A DNA stretch of 64,000 nucleotides, from contig SUUE01000002.1 of assembly GCA_015062685.1 (NCBI GenBank), positions 221,112 through 285,111 of the forward strand, in the 5' to 3' direction. The translations under genes were made by a program, and so were the position numbers. This DNA comes from Coriobacteriaceae bacterium (lineage in GTDB: Bacteria; Actinomycetota; Coriobacteriia; Coriobacteriales; Eggerthellaceae). Shown here one piece after another: positions 8,311 to 16,853 of the stretch; positions within the stretch are counted from its first letter, which is position 1; each line of letters opens with the position of its first letter. The notes under the pieces were generated by a model. It saw only the letters and a list, made by a program, of their open reading frames with translations, did no database searches and was not told where the DNA came from.

Positions 8311-9069
8311 CTAGTCATGGTAGTACGCGTAGTGCTTCTCGATGCGCGAGAGGGCAAACTCGGCGAGCATCGTCATGCCCCAGTAGACAAGCGCCGCCAG
8401 GACGAACGGAACCATGCTGACCTCGCTCGCCACGATCTGCTTCACGACGGTGAACATCTCCGCGAGCGCGAGCACGAACGCGAGCGACGTGTCCTTGACG
8501 AGCGTGATCACCTCGTTGCCCATTGCAGGCAGGATCCTCTTGATCACCTGGGGCAAGACAATCTTCATGAAGGTTTGCCCGCTTGAATACCCTAGAACCT
8601 CAGCCGCCTCGTACTGCCCCTTCGGGATGGACTGGATGCCGCCGCGGTAGATTTCCGCGAAATACGCGGCGTAGTTGAGTATGAAGCCGATGCAGCAGGC
8701 GGTCATGACCCAGCTGATCTCGATGTGGATCGGCCCCAGATCGATCGGGCCGATATCGAGGAAGCTCAACTTGATCCCGAACAGGTAGTACGGGATGAAG
8801 TAGATGGCCATGAGCTGCAGCATGAGCGGAGTGCCGCGCATGAACGAGATGTAGAGCCTCATGAGCCACGCGAGCGGCTTGATCTTGCTCATGCGCCCGA
8901 GCGCGATGAGCACGCCGAGCGGTAACGAGCCGATGAGCGTGATGAAGAACACCTGGAACGTGACGATAAGGCCGCCGCCCATGCGCGTGAGCAGCATGAC
9001 GAACGTGAGCTTGCCGTCGAGCCCCAGGAACGTGGCCCCGAAATCATTGAGCAAAGTTACTAAATCCAA
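8311..9069 (-). CDS. Polar amino-acid ABC transporter, permease
   Basis: Inner-membrane subunit of the transporter, 252 residues with several hydrophobic helices. It has the HisM/GlnP-type EAA loop (YEAAEVLGYSSGQTFMKIVLP) and a typical N-terminal GGGLIVTFQVFFITLIG segment. It lies 67 nt after the binding-protein gene, with a strong terminator hairpin in between, and ends 9 nt before the ATPase start. Only one permease gene is present, so the complex is probably a homodimer in the membrane. Confidence 0.93.
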   Translation of the reverse strand: MDLVTLLNDFGATFLGLDGKLTFVMLLTRMGGGLIVTFQVFFITLIGSLPLGVLIALGRMSKIKPLAWLMRLYISFMRGTPLMLQLMAIYFIPYYLFGIKLSFLDIGPIDLGPIHIEISWVMTACCIGFILNYAAYFAEIYRGGIQSIPKGQYEAAEVLGYSSGQTFMKIVLPQVIKRILPAMGNEVITLVKDTSLAFVLALAEMFTVVKQIVASEVSMVPFVLAALVYWGMTMLAEFALSRIEKHYAYYHD

Positions 9070-9090
9070 AACGCGCCTCCGCCGGAACGA

Positions 9091-9125
9091 TAAAAAAGGC
9101 GCCCGCCATCAAAGGCGGGCGCCCC
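9091..9125 (-). terminator. Intra-operon terminator between binding protein and permease
   Basis: Perfect 10-bp stem GGCGCCCGCC/GGCGGGCGCC with a 6-nt loop, and TTTTTTA following on the minus strand. Placed inside the transport operon, it should let the binding protein be made in excess over the membrane parts. Confidence 0.85.
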
Positions 9126-9136
9126 ATGTCCCTGTT

Positions 9137-9994
9137 TTACTTGAGAATCCAGTTGTCGTAGGACAGACCGTACTCGGCGTACTTCTCGCAGAGCTTCTTC
9201 ACGGTGCCGTCCGAATCGAGCTTCTTCAGGCTGTCGGTCACGGTCTTGGCGGTGGAATCGTCGCCCGTCTTGAAGCCGACGGCATAGTGCTCGGAAGTCA
9301 GGTTCTCGCCGAGCTGCACGTACTTGCTGCCCGTCTGGGAGATCTGGTACTGAGCGATGGAGAGGTCGCACGCCACGGCGTCGATCGCGCCAGACTCGAG
9401 CTGCAGGAACGCGTTGTTGTAGTCGGCGATGGTCTGCACGGCGCCGCCGTCGAACGTCTTGGCGAGGTCCGCCTGGTCGCCATCAGCGCTCAGCAGGTCG
9501 AACGCTGCGGAACCGGCCTGGGTGATGACCTTCTTGCCAGCCAGGTCCTTCAGCGACTTGACGTCGCTGCCGGACGCAACCACGATCACCTGCTCGTTGA
9601 GCATGTAGGGGTCGGAAAACGTGTACTTGCCCTCGCGGCCTTCCATGGTGAAGCCGTTCCAGATGCAGTTGATGTTGCCGCTCTGGAGCTCGAGGTCCTT
9701 GGAGTCCCAATCGATGGCCTTGGCCTCGAAGCCCCAGCCGTTCGCGTCGGCGACGGCCTTCGCGAGATCGATGTCAAAGCCCGTCGGGTTGCCGGACGCA
9801 TCCAGGAAGCCGTACGGCGGATACTCGGAATCGAAACCGACAACGAGCGTGAACCCGGAGCCGGATGCAGCTGCCGAACCAGATGCGCTGGCCGAATCGG
9901 ACTTCGAGGCGTTGCTCGAACCGCAACCGGCGAGCACGAACGCCGCCAGGGCGAACGCGGCAGCGAACACTGCCAGATACCTGAGCTTCTTCAT
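9137..9994 (-). CDS. Amino-acid ABC transporter substrate-binding lipoprotein
   Basis: Extracytoplasmic solute receptor, 285 residues. The lipoprotein signal ends in the lipobox VLAGC (Cys24), followed by a Ser/Ala linker and a family 3 solute-binding domain (FDSEYPPYGFLDASGNPTGF, then DLAKAVADANGW). The ligand is not evident. First gene of the three-gene operon. Confidence 0.94.
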   Translation of the reverse strand: MKKLRYLAVFAAAFALAAFVLAGCGSSNASKSDSASASGSAAASGSGFTLVVGFDSEYPPYGFLDASGNPTGFDIDLAKAVADANGWGFEAKAIDWDSKDLELQSGNINCIWNGFTMEGREGKYTFSDPYMLNEQVIVVASGSDVKSLKDLAGKKVITQAGSAAFDLLSADGDQADLAKTFDGGAVQTIADYNNAFLQLESGAIDAVACDLSIAQYQISQTGSKYVQLGENLTSEHYAVGFKTGDDSTAKTVTDSLKKLDSDGTVKKLCEKYAEYGLSYDNWILK

Positions 9995-10049
9995 GTGGTC
10001 CTTCCCTTTCCCTTGTGCGGGCTCTCGCCGCTCCTCGCGGCCCCCTCGC

Positions 10050-10096
10050 CCAACGCTTTATCCCTCTACTACAGTAAAGCGTTGGAGAGTATACCA
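10050..10096 (-). promoter_or_regulatory. Extended -10 promoter with a palindrome at the start site of the transporter operon
   Basis: On the minus strand TGGTATACT (10096-10088) matches an extended -10 element. The predicted start falls inside a perfect 11-bp inverted repeat, CCAACGCTTTA...TAAAGCGTTGG (10050-10060 and 10075-10085, 14-nt spacer). This position suits a repressor operator or a 5' leader hairpin. Confidence 0.55.
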
Positions 10097-10144
10097 TATC
10101 GGATTGGCGGCGCACCGCGAAAGGCGCCTCTAACGGGCTTCAAT

Positions 10145-11287
10145 CTAGACGTTGAACACGCCGTGCTTGCGCTGGGCGCCCTTCATGTGGAACGTGCGCG
10201 GCTCGAAATCGTAGAGCTCCTCGGCCGGAACGTCGCCCGACAGCGTGAGGGCGTCCTTCCAGCACACGTCCACGCAGAGGCCGCACTGCACGCATTCGCT
10301 CGCGGAGAACTCCAGGTACTTGAGCGGAGCGAGCGGCTTTTCCGCAGGATCGCGGCGCAGCGCCCCCGTCGGGCAGAACACGGCGCACATGCCGCAGGAA
10401 TTGCAGCGCTCCGCATCGATGTCGACGGTGCCGAAAAGGCGCGTTCCGATAGTGCCTGACGATGGCGCGCCCATGGCGTCGAGGGCGTTTATGGCCACCT
10501 CGTGGCGCGGCATGGAGAACTGGACGATGTCGCCCGCGTCCGACGCCCGGAGGCGTTCGGCTATCGAGCGCTTGTCGCCGTATCCGAGCTCCTGCTCGAT
10601 CGTGGTGCGCGCGGCGGACACGACGGTCTCCTTCGCAGAGCCGGCGGCCTCGCTGAAGAAGCCACGGCGCGTCGAGCCGTACATGCCCTGCGCGTCCTCG
10701 ACGACGAGGCCGGCGGGGAACTCGCTCGCCCTCTCCACGCGAACGTCGCTGCCGTGCGCTTCGAGCAGGCGGTTCGCCTGGCTGACGGTCTCGGCTATGA
10801 CCGCGTCGCAGGCGCGGTACTTGCAGGTCTGGCAATTGCCGTCCACGAGCACCACGCCCGTCGCGCCATGGGAGGCCAGGCTCAGGAGCAGGCTCTCCTC
10901 CATGCGCGCCAAGCAGGGCACTTCCGCGAAGCGCGTCGGGTCGGCGATGTGCTTGGAGGCCATGCGCGCGCAGGCGAACACCGATACGCCGTCGTTTGCC
11001 GAGGAGGCCTCCGCGGACGCGTAGGCCAGATCCGCGTCGGCGGGCGCCACGGGGGCGAGCGCCTCGGTCGGGCACACGGTGGCGCAGGCACCGCACGCCA
11101 TGCAGAGCGATGCGTCCAAGCTGAACTCGTTGGCATGCACCTCTATCGCGTTCACCTGGCAAGCATCGATGCATTTACGGCAGCTCGCATTGCGGTTGCG
11201 CACCTTAACGCACCTTTCGGGCACGACGGCTATCGGGCTCTTCTCCATAGCCTCGGCTATCTGCACGATGTCGTTGATGTTGGGCAA
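10145..11287 (-). CDS. Polyferredoxin-like 4Fe-4S protein linked to Mo-cofactor genes
   Basis: 380 residues with two ferredoxin modules. The N-terminal one has CRKCIDACQ and CMACGACATVCPTEAL; the C-terminal one has CNSCGMCAVFCPTGAL and CVQCGLCVDVCWKDAL. The middle domain (about 95-200) includes CQTCKYRACD. No catalytic domain or signal peptide is seen, so it is probably a cytosolic electron carrier. It follows the mobB-mobA fusion by 39 nt, which suggests a role near molybdoenzymes; this is inference. The start is TTG at 11287 with GAAAGGA ahead of it. Confidence 0.8.
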   Translation of the reverse strand: MPNINDIVQIAEAMEKSPIAVVPERCVKVRNRNASCRKCIDACQVNAIEVHANEFSLDASLCMACGACATVCPTEALAPVAPADADLAYASAEASSANDGVSVFACARMASKHIADPTRFAEVPCLARMEESLLLSLASHGATGVVLVDGNCQTCKYRACDAVIAETVSQANRLLEAHGSDVRVERASEFPAGLVVEDAQGMYGSTRRGFFSEAAGSAKETVVSAARTTIEQELGYGDKRSIAERLRASDAGDIVQFSMPRHEVAINALDAMGAPSSGTIGTRLFGTVDIDAERCNSCGMCAVFCPTGALRRDPAEKPLAPLKYLEFSASECVQCGLCVDVCWKDALTLSGDVPAEELYDFEPRTFHMKGAQRKHGVFNV

Positions 11288-11326
11288 TCTACGTCCTTTC
11301 GCCCCTGCGAGTGCTGGGCGCGCGGC

Positions 11327-12601
11327 CTAGCGCGACAGGAAGCTATCCTCGAGCGAGTGGAGCTCGTCGGGAGTGTTCGCATTCACGAAGCAGCCTCCCA
11401 TGGGCTCGGCGGCGAGCACCTCGTCTTGGGTGAACTCGCGCACGTTCACCTTCCCGAAAACGTACTGCGCCCTCTTCTCGCCCGCCGCGAGGCCCTCCTC
11501 GATGACGGGCAGGCACGCCTCCGGGCGATACATGCCGTGGAAGGGCTCGTAACCGTGCTTGTTCACGGGCACGACCACGTCGGTGCCCGACTCCTTCATG
11601 GCAATGGCCTCCGCCACGACCAAGCGCGGCGAGGCGAACACCATGTCGCAGGCGACGACCGCCACGAAGGGGTTGCTCGCGGCCTTGAGGGCCGTGTACA
11701 AGCCGGGCAGCGCGCCGCGGTAGTCGTACTCGTCGGGCACGAGGCGGATGTCCAGGTCGGGGTAGCTATCGTGCAGGAACGCGAGGTTCTCCGCCTCGTT
11801 CGTGGTGATGACCAGCTCGTCGGCGGCAGGCGCGAGGCGCTCCACCAGGCGGCAGATGAGCGGCCTTCCCGCGAACGGGACCGTGGCCTTGCTGCGCCCC
11901 ATGCGGCGCGATTCGCCGCCTGCCTGGATGACAATCGTCACCTTCGGCCGCGCGAAGCGGTCCTCCACAAAGCTTGCCACGCCCGAAATGTCGTCGGGGA
12001 GGATGTGGGGTATGCCGTAGAGCTCGGCGGCGCGCTCCGCCTCGGGTATGTCGGTGATGATGGCCACCGTGTCGGCGGTGGGCATCTTGAACTTCAGGTC
12101 GTCGGAAACGTCGGGCTGCTCGATCTGCTCGAACTCGAACGCGCGCTCGCCGCGCGATTTCTGCGTGAAGTCGACGCCGAGCGATTCGCCGGCCTCGGCC
12201 GCCTCTGCGAACGCCTTGGCCACCTGCAGGTCGGCCGGGTTCGCCGCGCGCATGATCTCGATGGTCGGCAGGCCGCTCTTCCGATAGCCCTCCACCACGA
12301 CGATGTCGTGGCCGGGCATCGACCGCACGATCTCGGAGCATTCCAGCTCGCGCTCGAGGGAGCACACGCGCGCCACTTGGTCGGGGGCCGCGATGACGGT
12401 CTCGCTCGCGCCGGCCTGGCGGTGGCGGTACGAGTCCTTGCCGGGAACGTCGAACTCGAAGCCCGACTTGTGGTGGTGCTTCACGCTCCCGACGTCGAGG
12501 CCGCGCGCCACGAGCTCCTCGATGAGCTTCACGATGAGCGTGGTCTTCCCTGAATTATGGCGCCCTACGACCGCGATGGCCGGGCTTGGAATGTCGATCA
12601 T
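11327..12601 (-). CDS. MobB-MobA fusion: molybdopterin guanine dinucleotide synthesis
   Basis: Makes the bis-MGD form of the molybdenum or tungsten cofactor used by formate dehydrogenase and related enzymes. The first ~170 residues of 424 are MobB-like: P-loop GRHNSGKTTL, SVKHHHKSGFEFDVPGKDSYR, VVVEGYRKSG. From about residue 220 it is MobA: IQAGGESRRMGRSKATVPFA, later DEYDYRGALPGLYTAL and VVACDMVFASP. This B-then-A order in one chain is known in some anaerobes. The nearest obvious user in the window is FdnG. Confidence 0.92.
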   Translation of the reverse strand: MIDIPSPAIAVVGRHNSGKTTLIVKLIEELVARGLDVGSVKHHHKSGFEFDVPGKDSYRHRQAGASETVIAAPDQVARVCSLERELECSEIVRSMPGHDIVVVEGYRKSGLPTIEIMRAANPADLQVAKAFAEAAEAGESLGVDFTQKSRGERAFEFEQIEQPDVSDDLKFKMPTADTVAIITDIPEAERAAELYGIPHILPDDISGVASFVEDRFARPKVTIVIQAGGESRRMGRSKATVPFAGRPLICRLVERLAPAADELVITTNEAENLAFLHDSYPDLDIRLVPDEYDYRGALPGLYTALKAASNPFVAVVACDMVFASPRLVVAEAIAMKESGTDVVVPVNKHGYEPFHGMYRPEACLPVIEEGLAAGEKRAQYVFGKVNVREFTQDEVLAAEPMGGCFVNANTPDELHSLEDSFLSR

Positions 12602-12803
12602 GTTCCCCCCTTATTCGTCGTGCAAGTATAGCAGAGCGGGCGGGCTCATCAACGGCCTTTTCAAGCGGCACGAACTGGTATGAACAGGTTCTTACGATAA
12701 GGTGACGAAACACAAAGTTGTTCGCTTCAATCAGTTTTCTTCGATGAGCAGAAGACGTATCATTATCAGGAATTGCCAATACATTTCCCGAGGGGCGGCA
12801 TTC

Positions 12804-14591
12804 ATGTACCAGGTGCATTTCAGTCATGGGAGCGAAGATGAGCTCAGGCAGTTCGCCTCGGGGCTCTCCGCGCGCATAGCGCAGTCGTCCGATGCCCGCA
12901 CCCTCGTCCACGTGTTCAACGACACCGCCAACAGGAGCGTCACCGACAAGGCGACTTCGATCCTGCGAAGCGAGCTGCCCGACGCCCTCTTCGCAGGATG
13001 CTCGACGAGTGGCACCATCTGCGACGGCGCATTCGTAGCCAGCGAGCAACCGAACATCTCGGCCATCGTGAACGTGTTCGAAGACCCCCGCACCATAATC
13101 GAAGTGCACCAGTTCCCGCTGAACCGGAAGACGAAGTCCGAGACGGCGGAGGCGATCCGCGAGCTCATCAACGAACGCCCGTGGGTGAAGGCGGTGGAGA
13201 TGCTGACCACGCTGATCGACGTCGGAATGGCCGATTTCTGCGACGAGGCGCGGCTCCTGCCCGAAGACGTCATCGTGTTCGGCGGCGGCGCACTCACATC
13301 CGAGACCATCAACATGTGGAAGGGCCTCCCCTACGTGTTCTCGTCCGCAGGCGAGAACAGCGGCGAGGGCATCGTGCTCGTGCTGTACGGGGGCGAGAGC
13401 TTCCACCTCCAGACGCTGACCATCTACGGGTGGAAGCCGCTCGGGCGGCACATGGAGATCACCCGCGCGGAGGGCCCGGTGCTCTACGAGCTCGACGGCG
13501 CGCCCGCATACGAACGCTACTGCCATTACCTCTCACTCGAGGACAACGACGTCTTCGCCACGGACAGCGTCCTGTTCCCCCTGGCCATCGACCACGAAGA
13601 CCGCACGGTCATCAAGGCCCTCGTCGACATCGGCGAGAACGGCTCGATCACGCTGTCGAGCGACCTGGCCTCGTATCACAAGCGGTGCCGCATCGCCTAC
13701 GGCGACCCCGGCACGATCCTGCGGTCGATCAGGGAGGGCGTCTGCGCCATCCGGGAGTTCGAGCCGCAGGGCATCATGGCGTACTCGTGCGCCGCGCGCC
13801 GCAAGTACTGGGGAGACGAGCACATCAGCCGCGAGACGCTGCCCCTCCAGGCCATCGCCCCCACCGCCGGGTTCTACACGGGCGGCGAGTTCTGCCGCGA
13901 AGGCAAGGAGCTCCTGCACCATAACGTCACGCTGGTCGTCGTGAGCATTCGCGAGGGCGATGCGAGCGGGGAGCCGAAGGGCGAAATCGTCATCGACGCG
14001 ATGGAGTTCACGCGGCAGATGGAAATCGTGAACAGCCTCGCCGCGTTCGTGGGCGTCACCTCGGCGGAGCTCGAAGATGCATATGCCCGGCTCGAGGTGG
14101 CCGCCAGGACCGACGAGCTCACGGGCCTTCTGAACCGCGGCGTCATCGAGTCGCGCATCGAGGAGGCGCTCGCCGAGAGAGCCGCCGACCGCGACGACGA
14201 ACCGCCCGCACTCGTCATGCTCGACATCGACAACTTCAAGGCGGTGAACGACACCTTCGGCCACAGGGCGGGCGACGAGGTGCTCAGGAAGTTCGGCAGC
14301 CTGCTCCGCACCCTGGCCGACGACGCCGGCGCGGATACCCCGGGCAGGTGGGGCGGCGAGGAGTTCATGGTGCTCCTGCCATCCGCATCGCTTTCCGACG
14401 CATGCGCTTTCGCCGAGCGGGCGCGCGGGGAGTTCACGGGACTGAACTTCCCCATCTCGGGCAGTCACACGATAAGCATCGGCGTGGCGCAGGCTCTGCC
14501 CGGCGAGACGTCCGACATGCTGTGCCAGCGCGTTGACAAGGCCCTGTACTCCGCCAAGGAGAAGGGCAAGAACCGCGTGGAAACCGCGTAG
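12804..14591 (+). CDS. FIST sensor domain diguanylate cyclase
   Basis: Likely makes cyclic di-GMP in response to a small ligand. The N-terminal ~390 residues match the FIST_N/FIST_C layout (HVFNDTANRS, FAGCSTSGTICDG, FGGGALTSE...). This is followed by a short helical linker and a GGDEF domain with the active motif RWGGEEF and the upstream LDIDNFKAVNDTFGHRAGDEVL. No transmembrane segment is seen, so it is cytosolic. The start is the ATG at 12804 (GAGGGG 8 nt upstream) rather than earlier in-frame codons. Its stop TAG touches the murI stop on the other strand. Confidence 0.9.
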   Translation: MYQVHFSHGSEDELRQFASGLSARIAQSSDARTLVHVFNDTANRSVTDKATSILRSELPDALFAGCSTSGTICDGAFVASEQPNISAIVNVFEDPRTIIEVHQFPLNRKTKSETAEAIRELINERPWVKAVEMLTTLIDVGMADFCDEARLLPEDVIVFGGGALTSETINMWKGLPYVFSSAGENSGEGIVLVLYGGESFHLQTLTIYGWKPLGRHMEITRAEGPVLYELDGAPAYERYCHYLSLEDNDVFATDSVLFPLAIDHEDRTVIKALVDIGENGSITLSSDLASYHKRCRIAYGDPGTILRSIREGVCAIREFEPQGIMAYSCAARRKYWGDEHISRETLPLQAIAPTAGFYTGGEFCREGKELLHHNVTLVVVSIREGDASGEPKGEIVIDAMEFTRQMEIVNSLAAFVGVTSAELEDAYARLEVAARTDELTGLLNRGVIESRIEEALAERAADRDDEPPALVMLDIDNFKAVNDTFGHRAGDEVLRKFGSLLRTLADDAGADTPGRWGGEEFMVLLPSASLSDACAFAERARGEFTGLNFPISGSHTISIGVAQALPGETSDMLCQRVDKALYSAKEKGKNRVETA

Positions 14592-15362
14592 CTAGCCTTC
14601 GAAGAAGCTCCGGTACAAATCGATTTCGCCCGGCTGCGTGCTGCTGGAGGCGAACACAACGTTCCCCACCCCTCGAGACTTCGTGAGCAAGCCGCGCTCG
14701 GCGAGCTTTCGCTCGAGCTGCTGTGCCGTGCCGAGGGTGCCGTCGAAAAGGGGCACGTCGCCTATGACGTCGCGGATCTGCCGCGCGATGAAAGGATAGT
14801 GCGTGCACCCGAGCACGGCGCTGTCGACCGTGCCGGCGTATTCGCCGATCAAGCCCTCGAGCATCTCGTAGAGGTCGGGGGCGCTCAGGTTGCCCTGCTC
14901 GATGCGCGCCGCCAAGCCGGGGCACGGCACGGGAATCACCTCGTGGCCGCTCCCCCAGCGCTCTGCGAGCTGCTGGTACTTGTCCAGGCGCAGCGTTATC
15001 GGGGTGGCCATGACGAGGATGCGCCCCGCCTTCTCGGCGAGCGTCGCCGGCTTGAGCGCGGGCTCGACGCCGATGATCGGCACGTGGGCGTATTGCGCCC
15101 GCAAGGTCGCGGCCGCCACGGACGTGGCCGTGTTGCAGGCGATGACGATGGCCTTCGCTCCCTGCTCCAGCAGCTCGTCCACGATGTCGCTCGAGCGCCG
15201 CAGAACCCAATCGCGCGATTTCTCGCCATAGGGCGCGTTCGCGGAATCTCCGAAGTAGAGGAAGTCCTCATGGGGCAGCGTCGCCGTGAGCTGGCGCAGG
15301 ACGCTGATGCCGCCGACGCCCGAATCGAACACGCCGACATAGCCGCTGTAACGAGGAGCCAT
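14592..15362 (-). CDS. murI: Glutamate racemase
   Basis: Supplies D-glutamate for peptidoglycan. 256 residues with the two catalytic cysteines in ACNTATS and GCTHYPF, plus the N-terminal GVFDSGVGGISVL and the NAPYGEKS substrate loop. Length is normal. It converges on the FIST-GGDEF gene with no gap and lies 28 nt after pyrE in the same direction. Confidence 0.96.
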   Translation of the reverse strand: MAPRYSGYVGVFDSGVGGISVLRQLTATLPHEDFLYFGDSANAPYGEKSRDWVLRRSSDIVDELLEQGAKAIVIACNTATSVAAATLRAQYAHVPIIGVEPALKPATLAEKAGRILVMATPITLRLDKYQQLAERWGSGHEVIPVPCPGLAARIEQGNLSAPDLYEMLEGLIGEYAGTVDSAVLGCTHYPFIARQIRDVIGDVPLFDGTLGTAQQLERKLAERGLLTKSRGVGNVVFASSSTQPGEIDLYRSFFEG

Positions 15363-15390
15363 GCCCTTTCCTCCCAGTGCGACGGTGCGC

Positions 15391-16077
15391 CTATTTGGCG
15401 CCGTACGTCGCGTAATAGCTCTCGATGCTCGCCTTGGTGGCGTCGTCGATGACGACGCGTCCCTGGCATTCGCGGTTGTACAGGTGCCCGGTCACTTCCT
15501 CCATGGTCACGATCGCCGCCGTCGGGAAACCGTAGAGGTCGGCCACCTCGTCGAGCGCGCACTTCTGGCCGCCCTTGCCCACCTCCTGGCGGTTGAGCGA
15601 CACCATGAGGCCCTTGACCTCAACGTTTGCGAGGCCCGTGATGATGGGATACGTCTCCTCGATGCTCTTACCCGACGTGGTGACGTCCTCGACCATTACC
15701 ACGCGGTCGCCGTCGGAAAGCGTGGCACCGAGCAGGATGCCCGCGTCGCCGTGGTCCTTCGCCTCCTTGCGGTTGGAGCAATAGCGCACCTGCTTGCCGT
15801 ACAGCTCGCTGATGCCCATAGCCGTGATCACCGACAGGGGGATGCCCTTATATGCGGGGCCGAACACGACGTCGAAGTCGAGGCCGAAATTGTCATGTAT
15901 GGCGCGCGCGTAGTACAGGCCGAGCCTATGGAGCTGATCGCCCGTGGTGTAAGCACCCGCGTTCATGAAGAACGGCGACTTGCGCCCGCTCTTCAACGTG
16001 AAGTCACCGAACTTGAGCACGTCGGACTCCACCATGAACTCGATGAATTCCTGCTTGTATTCTTGCAGCTCAGACAT
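15391..16077 (-). CDS. pyrE: Orotate phosphoribosyltransferase
   Basis: Pyrimidine synthesis, orotate + PRPP to OMP. 228 residues from the ATG at 16077; the frame stays open well upstream but without family similarity, so the shorter start is used. Motifs: GDFTLKSGRKSPFF, VVFGPAYKGIPL and the PRPP loop VVMVEDVTTSGKS. No other de novo pyrimidine gene is adjacent except the UMP kinase elsewhere in the window. Confidence 0.95.
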   Translation of the reverse strand: MSELQEYKQEFIEFMVESDVLKFGDFTLKSGRKSPFFMNAGAYTTGDQLHRLGLYYARAIHDNFGLDFDVVFGPAYKGIPLSVITAMGISELYGKQVRYCSNRKEAKDHGDAGILLGATLSDGDRVVMVEDVTTSGKSIEETYPIITGLANVEVKGLMVSLNRQEVGKGGQKCALDEVADLYGFPTAAIVTMEEVTGHLYNRECQGRVVIDDATKASIESYYATYGAK

Positions 16078-16197
16078 ATCAGCATCCTTTGGTCGAAGTC
16101 GTACGGCTCTCATTTTAGCGCGTAATGGCGCCCTCCATTCATTCCCGACTTCCCCGGGCTTCCCGTATAATGCGGGGCATGAAGGGAGGTGAAGGGC

Positions 16198-16446
16198 GTG
16201 ACCAAGAAGAAACGACGTCGCGTGCCGCAGGGCGGGCCAGTCTGGCACCGGAGCGCCGAGGAGGCCACGCGCGACCAGATGCCGAAGTACAACGCGCATA
16301 TCTGCAAGACAGGACCTCACGGCAGCGCGAAGTACGACCGCGCGAAAGCCAAGCGCGACTGGCAGCGAGAGATTTCCCAGAAGGGCGCCCGCAACCGCGG
16401 GCGCTTTTCTCTTTGGCCGCGCTTTACGCCCGCGGCCGCGCGATGA
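16198..16446 (+). CDS. Small basic protein of unknown function
   Basis: About 82 residues, very rich in Lys and Arg (MTKKKRRRVPQGG at the start). It contains two Trp and one Cys, with no membrane segment. The GTG at 16198 is chosen because GGAGGTGAAGG precedes it closely. The last 20 codons overlap a clean terminator hairpin (16385-16408), so the C-terminal reading may be poorly conserved. Possibly a nucleic-acid or ribosome-associated peptide, but nothing shows this directly. Confidence 0.55.
   Translation: MTKKKRRRVPQGGPVWHRSAEEATRDQMPKYNAHICKTGPHGSAKYDRAKAKRDWQREISQKGARNRGRFSLWPRFTPAAAR
16385..16410 (+). terminator. Rho-independent terminator at the end of the small basic gene
   Basis: Perfect 8-bp stem GCGCCCGC/GCGGGCGC, loop AACC, then TTTTCTCTTT. 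It lies inside the open frame of the small basic protein. Confidence 0.8.
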
Positions 16447-16853
16447 CGCCCCCGCTGCGTGCCGTTCGCCCGCGCGAAGGTGGGCTCCATCCAGCAAAAC
16501 GCCTTTTCGCGGCAGGATATGGCGCTAGTCTGAAGCGAAAACAGCAGGACCCTTCAGACTAGCGCCGAATCCCGCCACAAACGGGGCGTAAAGGGGCATT
16601 TCGCTTCAGACTAGTGCGATATCCTGCCATGAAACCCCGAATCGATGGATCGAACACCGCGATTTTCAGACTAGCGGCGAATCCTGCCATTGAAGATGTT
16701 TGACCACCGCGCGAGAAAGCCCCAAGCTATTGGAAGAAGCGCGCTTCCCCACCGTGCTTGATTGCCGGCCAATACGGCGCAGCCTAAAGCCAGAAGCTTG
16801 ACGTCGTACATCCGTTTGCTTATCATGATCCTAGCAATCAAACAGGTGTACGC
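16447..16853. other. 407-bp non-coding region with family E repeats
   Basis: No credible gene. It contains four copies of the TTCAGACTAGCG unit (see next entry) and the region in front of the radical-SAM gene, where no clear promoter was picked out. Confidence 0.6.
16511..16690. repeat. Family E repeats: four copies of a CAGACTAGCG unit, one inverted
   Basis: Units at 16511-16540 (inverted), 16553-16576, 16599-16628 and 16663-16690. The consensus is TTCAGACTAGCGCCGAATCC followed by TGCC. The first and third units are reverse complements over 30 bp with few mismatches, so the whole block can fold into a large hairpin with the second unit in its loop. Confidence 0.8.
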
